NCBI RefSeq assembly: GCF_010389155.1
Contig: NC_057762.1
Location: 1,661,513-1,725,512 of the forward strand
Reading direction: 5' to 3'
Length of the DNA stretch: 64,000 nt
Source: Erigeron canadensis
Taxonomy: Eukaryota > Streptophyta > Magnoliopsida > Asterales > Asteraceae
Each line of letters opens with the position of its first letter. Positions within the stretch are counted from its first letter, which is position 1. Below are positions 59,928 through 64,000 of this stretch, in pieces. The translations under genes were made by a program, and so were the position numbers. Under the pieces are notes generated by a model. The model did not search any database and was not told where the DNA came from. It worked only from the letters and a program-made list of their open reading frames with translations.

Positions 59928-60209
59928 TTAGAACGGTAGTCATGCAGTGTGACAATGGTGATTGTGGTGTGCATAGCAGTGGTGGTAGAGGTGGCGGCAG
60001 TGGTGGCAATTTATTGGAGGTGGCGGTAATGGTGATGACGAGTGGTGTGCGTGCAACTGTAGGGTTGGCGGCAGCGACCAAAATTGGTGGTGGTGGCGGT
60101 AGTGAGTAGTATAAGTTATTAATGTAATTTAGTTTAATGAAATGTTAAAACTTTAAATTTTAAACAAAAATATTATTTATTTTACTCTAATATAATATAG
60201 AAGTATAGA
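59928..60209 (-). mobile_element. Helitron, family B copy 7, degenerate
   Basis: Minus strand: head TCTATACTTCTATATTATAT at 60209, GGTGG/GGCGG-rich core (59950-60110), worn 3' end CTGCATGACTACCGTT then CTAA|T. The ORF on it (59881-60081) is composition only. Confidence 0.55.
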
Positions 60210-60367
60210 TAATTTGGGTGTGAATGAACCAAGTTATTTGTGAATTATTCAACCCGAGATTAAACCCCAGTTCCCAACTTAAGCAAGTTTAAGTATTATG
60301 TGAAAGTTGTTTAACAAAAGTCGAGCTTTCACCTTTAACATTTTTGTTATTATATTTGAACCTTTAT

Positions 60368-63093
60368 TTACGTGAGGATGGATGAACTCAACAACATATA
60401 TAATGGATTTAATAACGTAGAGTCGTAGATATTGTGCTTCATTTCATTCGATTCAAGGAAGCGAGGATGGAAAATATTGAGTACTTCCCTGGATCTGTCT
60501 CTAGTCATTTCTTGTGCAAATCCGGCTTCCCAAGCTGCTCTGACTGCACGAGGACTCATTTCCTCTTCTTCTTCATTTCGGGGAGCTTCAACAACTATCA
60601 ATTGTTGCTCCCCTTCAGCACTTGCACCTTCAACTGTTTCCCCCTCAACACCAGCTGGGGGAGGATCAGTGATCTCCCCTTCAGCACCAGCAAGGGGAGA
60701 TTCATCAGCATTTACTACAGCCACCATTGCTAAATCTTCATTTGTAGTTTCGGTGACTGCAGCAGTATCATCTTTTTCTTCAAGAACCAGGTTAACAGAG
60801 GCCTTATAAATATCATCTACCGCTTTGTTTACTGCCTCAGTGACAAGGTTCATTATTTCAGCATCCACTTTCTCCCCCTTGGAGGTTGTATCATTAATAA
60901 CAACCTCCACCGTTGCTGCTGGGGCTGCTTGCTGCTGAAGAAGTTGGGACAACATCTTCTTAATGTCCCCAACTTATGTCTCCAACTTTTGTTGGCACTT
61001 ACGATCTTCCTCAGTAAATGAGACTTGAGGAGGAAGACCGGACACTGTAGTTTCCAAGGCATTGATAGCCTTGGTGTTGTCTTCAACCTGGGTGGTGAGA
61101 AGAGAAACCAGGTCAGCAACCTTCTTAATCTCAGCAGCAGCAGAGTCACTGCTGCTGGAAGCTTTTCTTGCTAAGAGACGTGTGCTGTTGCTAATCTTGC
61201 ACAGCGATCGAGAGGAACTTCTAATGGCCTGCTGATCTCTTTTTAGAATGGTGGAGTATGTGCGCAGCTTTTCTAGATCAGCAGCCATTGAAGTAGACTT
61301 GTCTTTAATATTCATGATGCTGGCAGTATTCTCTTCTTGCTTTTTGTACCAGCTTTCCAATGTCGCCACCAGTCTATCATCTTTATAATTTTTAATATGA
61401 ATTGCTATCTTGGCAGCACCGGTGAGATCATTGAGCTGGTCCTCCACCCTAGCCAGCCTGTCGGAATAATTTGTAGAGTAGGCTTGCCAACAGATGAACA
61501 GCCAGGAACACTTTGGAAGGAAGAGGGCATGCCTAGGGAGAGCATGGTGTTCACTGGTTGCATGGGTGGAGTATGAGGTCTGGCAGACAGAGTCAGCACC
61601 TCAGTTTCTTCAACATTAGCTGCTGCAAGATTTTCAGCATATACATCACCTTCAAGATTTTCACCACCAGCACCTATCCTTTCTTCAAGAGCGAAATTTA
61701 AAGGGGTAGGGGAACCGGGTGCCTCAGCTTCAATGTGTTGTTCCACAAAAGCATCATCGGCCGTAGACTTTGTTGTCTCTAGCATCACCTGTGATATGGC
61801 TGCTGACAACGACTCAGAGGGTTGAGAAGAAGAAGAGGGAATAGTTTGTTCGGTAGACACAACTCTAATGGGCTGGGGTGGCCCTTGATCTTCACCAACC
61901 TCGCCTACAGAAGTTTGAGGTGGCTGCTTTCGGTTACCCTTTTTCTTGTCAGCAGCCTTTTTTGAGGCTGCTGATGGGCTGGCTGGGTCTCTATTGTCCT
62001 TGGGCAGTGAGGACTTCTTAGCCTTAGTAGTTTTGCCCTTTGATACTCGCTGCTGCTGTTTTGGGACAGCAGCAGGAGGTGAAGTGGAAGAAGATACAAT
62101 TGTTTTGGCTTTTTTGGGAGCTTTGGAGGTTGCTGGGGGGATTATCAGCATACCAGCTCCAGCAGGGTTAGGTTTATAAATATCAGGATATATAGAGTAT
62201 AGTACTTGTTTCATCTCTGGAGTGAGCACAACATACTTTGAATCAAACTGCTCTGGGTCACAAGCAGGAATCTTATAAACAGAGCTTGCAACCCTTGGGG
62301 AGAGAATGAATTGAGCCCCTTCAGGGAGATATTTTTCCTTCAGCTCCCTTTTAAAGAGTAATGAGAGAAAGCGTGCAAAGGGCACAATGCTTGATCTATT
62401 CTTTATTGTGACCTTCCCCTTCAGTTCTTCAAAAATTACGCTGGCAAAGTCAATGTTGCGACCATTTGCCAGTGCAGATATCATTTGCATTTGTGCAGTA
62501 GTGGCTTGATCGAAAGAGCCACTGTTTCCACCCAGACACTGGATTACGTGGGTGAACAGCAGCCTCCATACTCCTGGTAGATATTTCTTCTAAGGGTTGC
62601 TGTGCACAGGTTGTGCTGGTTCCATGTTGGTCCCATACCCAATGGTTAACAACCATTCCTTCCATACTCCAATGGGGACCAACTCTACATATGGATGCTC
62701 TTCTGATTGTTTAGGAAGACGAAGAGCATCTCTTAATGAGTCTGCAGAGATAGAGATAGTGTGTTCTCCTTTCATAACAGTTCCAGTGATGGTGCTACTG
62801 GCAACCTTATAATCACATGTCCACCAAAACTCCCTTAAGAGGGGGACACACATTTCTTTGGGATCAGAATAGATAGCCTTTTTGGCAGGACGTCCCATGA
62901 TGAAGTCAAGCATAGAGAAGTATCATTTGGTTTTAGATGGGATCTCTTCAGATCCCAGATAGTTGTTGACCTTGATGACCAATTTAGAGGCTTGGAAAGA
63001 TACTTGATTAGAAGGATTAATGCCTTCATTATCATATACTTTGGAGTTGAGATAAGAGAGATTTTGTTGTTCAGGAACAGATGAAGAAGCCAT
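60368..63093 (-). pseudogene. retrotransposon-associated accessory ORF, decayed
   Basis: Minus-strand frame starting MASSSVPEQQ at 63093 and running to 60368, about 900 codons. It is interrupted by in-frame stops at about 62921, 62590 and 60974 and by a frameshift near 61480. The N-terminal third holds FIMGRPAKKA, FWWTCDYKV, SISADSLRDALRLP and ALANGRNIDFASVIFEELK, an arrangement I know from Asteraceae/Solanaceae retroelement accessory (gag- or env-like) proteins. A long Pro/Ser/Lys-rich linker follows (62100-61600), then a coiled coil (about 61447-60980) with TSMAADLEKLRTYSTILKRD, then an acidic tail. No RT, integrase or RNase H motif in it. Its 5' side faces the 106-bp tandem repeats. Class assignment (SIRE/Maximus-like) is a guess; it could also be a host gene relic. 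Confidence 0.5.
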
Positions 63094-63661
63094 TTTAGAT
63101 GAGATTGGAGATGAAAGAAGATTAGAGGATGAATGTTTTAAGAGAATCTAAAAGATTTGAGAGAAATTTAGAAATTTGAGAGAATATGAGATATTTTGGA
63201 AGTTTAGAGAGAAAGAAATGAACGTAAAAGAAGGTGAAGAGGAAGAGATTTGCATATATATGGCATGGATATAGGTCCCATGACTGCAAAAAGTGAGTCG
63301 TCACATGTACTATCTTTCATACGTGGCATAAAAAAATATATTAAATTGTGAGACACTGTTTATATGTACATATGAGAGAAGTATGATGTGACTATATGAA
63401 CCACGATTTAAACTGTACTCGAGTTCATACGGCGCGTACAGTGTACAAGTTGCCCATTTGGGAGAAAATCGAGGTAACCGTTTGAGTATATATAATAAAA
63501 TATTAACAAAATACGTAGTGGAATACGCTCAGATAAATTGAGGTATCCACTGAAGAGTTTATTTTATTAAAAGGGATGGTTACCAAGTTTTAATCAGCAC
63601 CACAAAGAAAGAAAGGGTGGATGCTGATGAGCATTAAATAATTTTTGGCAAATTGTCAGCC
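63094..63661. other. 5' flank of the accessory ORF
   Basis: Leader-like sequence rich in GAGA on the plus strand (63100-63250), then AT-rich DNA. No gene. Confidence 0.4.
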
Positions 63662-64000
63662 ATCAACGGATTTTAGAAGTCTTTACCAGCAGCCGTTTGC
63701 TGCTGGACTAGCCGACTAGATAGGGACTTTCAGCACCCTATTACTTTTATTATGCTTTTTCCCAAAGCATCAGGGATCAACGGATTTTAGATGTCTTTAC
63801 CAGCAGCCGTTTGCTGCTGGACTAGATAGGGACTTTCAGCACCCTATTACTTTTATTATGCTTTTTCCCAAAGCATCAGGGATCAACGGATTTTAGATGT
63901 CTTTACCAGCAGCCGTTTGCTGCTGGACTAGATAGGAACTTTCAGCACCCTATTACTTTTATTATGCTTTTTCCCAAAGCATCAGGGATCAACGGATTTT
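63662..64000. repeat. 106-bp tandem repeat with hairpin, open at window end
   Basis: Unit starts at 63662, 63776, 63882 and 63988 (ATCAACGGATTTTAGA...). The spacing is 114, 106 and 106. The first unit is longer by an 8-base insert that duplicates GACTAG. Each unit holds a perfect stem CCAGCAGC-CGTTT-GCTGCTGG. Units 2 and 3 differ by about one base, so homogenisation is recent. The array continues beyond the window. Confidence 0.9.

Noticed and set aside
63662..64000. CRISPR-like array
   Set aside because: The repeats are contiguous 106-bp units with no unique spacers, in a plant nuclear context.

Overview
This window looks like nuclear DNA of a flowering plant. It is AT-rich and sparsely genic, with plant-specific genes, one of them with canonical GT-AG introns, and plant transposon families nested in one another (Stowaway, Harbinger, Mutator-type and hAT MITEs, Helitrons, copia remnants, tRNA-derived SINEs). 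A eudicot is clear. Asteraceae is my best guess, from the style of the Harbinger MYB-like genes and the retrotransposon accessory ORF, but it is not proven. All coordinates were read by hand. TE boundaries are firm where a target-site duplication (TSD) is quoted and approximate elsewhere.

Three host genes are supported. (1) 11643-12413 (+): an NDR1/HIN1-like (NHL/LEA-2) membrane protein, one exon. (2) 22481-23542 (+): a plant-specific acidic, basic-tailed protein of the group often annotated 'protamine P1-like', one exon. (3) 39110-36333 (-): a five-exon TTL-type TPR protein whose splice sites and frame are intact but which stops where the C-terminal thioredoxin-like domain should begin. No functional tRNA or rRNA gene and no CRISPR array is present.

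Layout. 1-11 kb: LTR-like debris, Helitrons, a copia RNase H relic split by a hAT MITE, and a second hAT element. 11.6-12.4 kb: the NHL gene. 13-19 kb: Helitron, SINE, a Harbinger element carrying a dead MYB-like gene, and a pogo/Lemi-type element. 21 kb: two Stowaway MITEs next to the 22.5-kb gene. 25.4-28.6 kb: long palindromic foldback elements nested in each other. 28.7 kb: a 257-bp Harbinger MITE derived from the same family as the 1.85-kb element at 39.8-41.7 kb. 31-35 kb: a CACTA end, a duplicated SINE block and three head-to-tail Helitron-like units. 36.3-39.1 kb: the TTL-like gene. 45-51 kb: Stowaway, Helitron, Mutator-type and hAT MITEs. 52.7-53.7 kb: a retrotransposon insertion whose two ends are inverted copies of the same LTR end. 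57.7-60.2 kb: Helitrons, one interrupted by a solo LTR, and a SINE. 60.4-64 kb: a degenerate retroelement accessory ORF followed by a 106-bp tandem repeat that runs off the window.

The genes do not form a pathway; each stands alone among transposons. The most unusual structures are the inverted-LTR insertion (52660-53704), the thioredoxin-less TTL gene, the tandem Helitrons, and several families whose mobility is documented inside this window by paired TSDs or an empty paralogous site.
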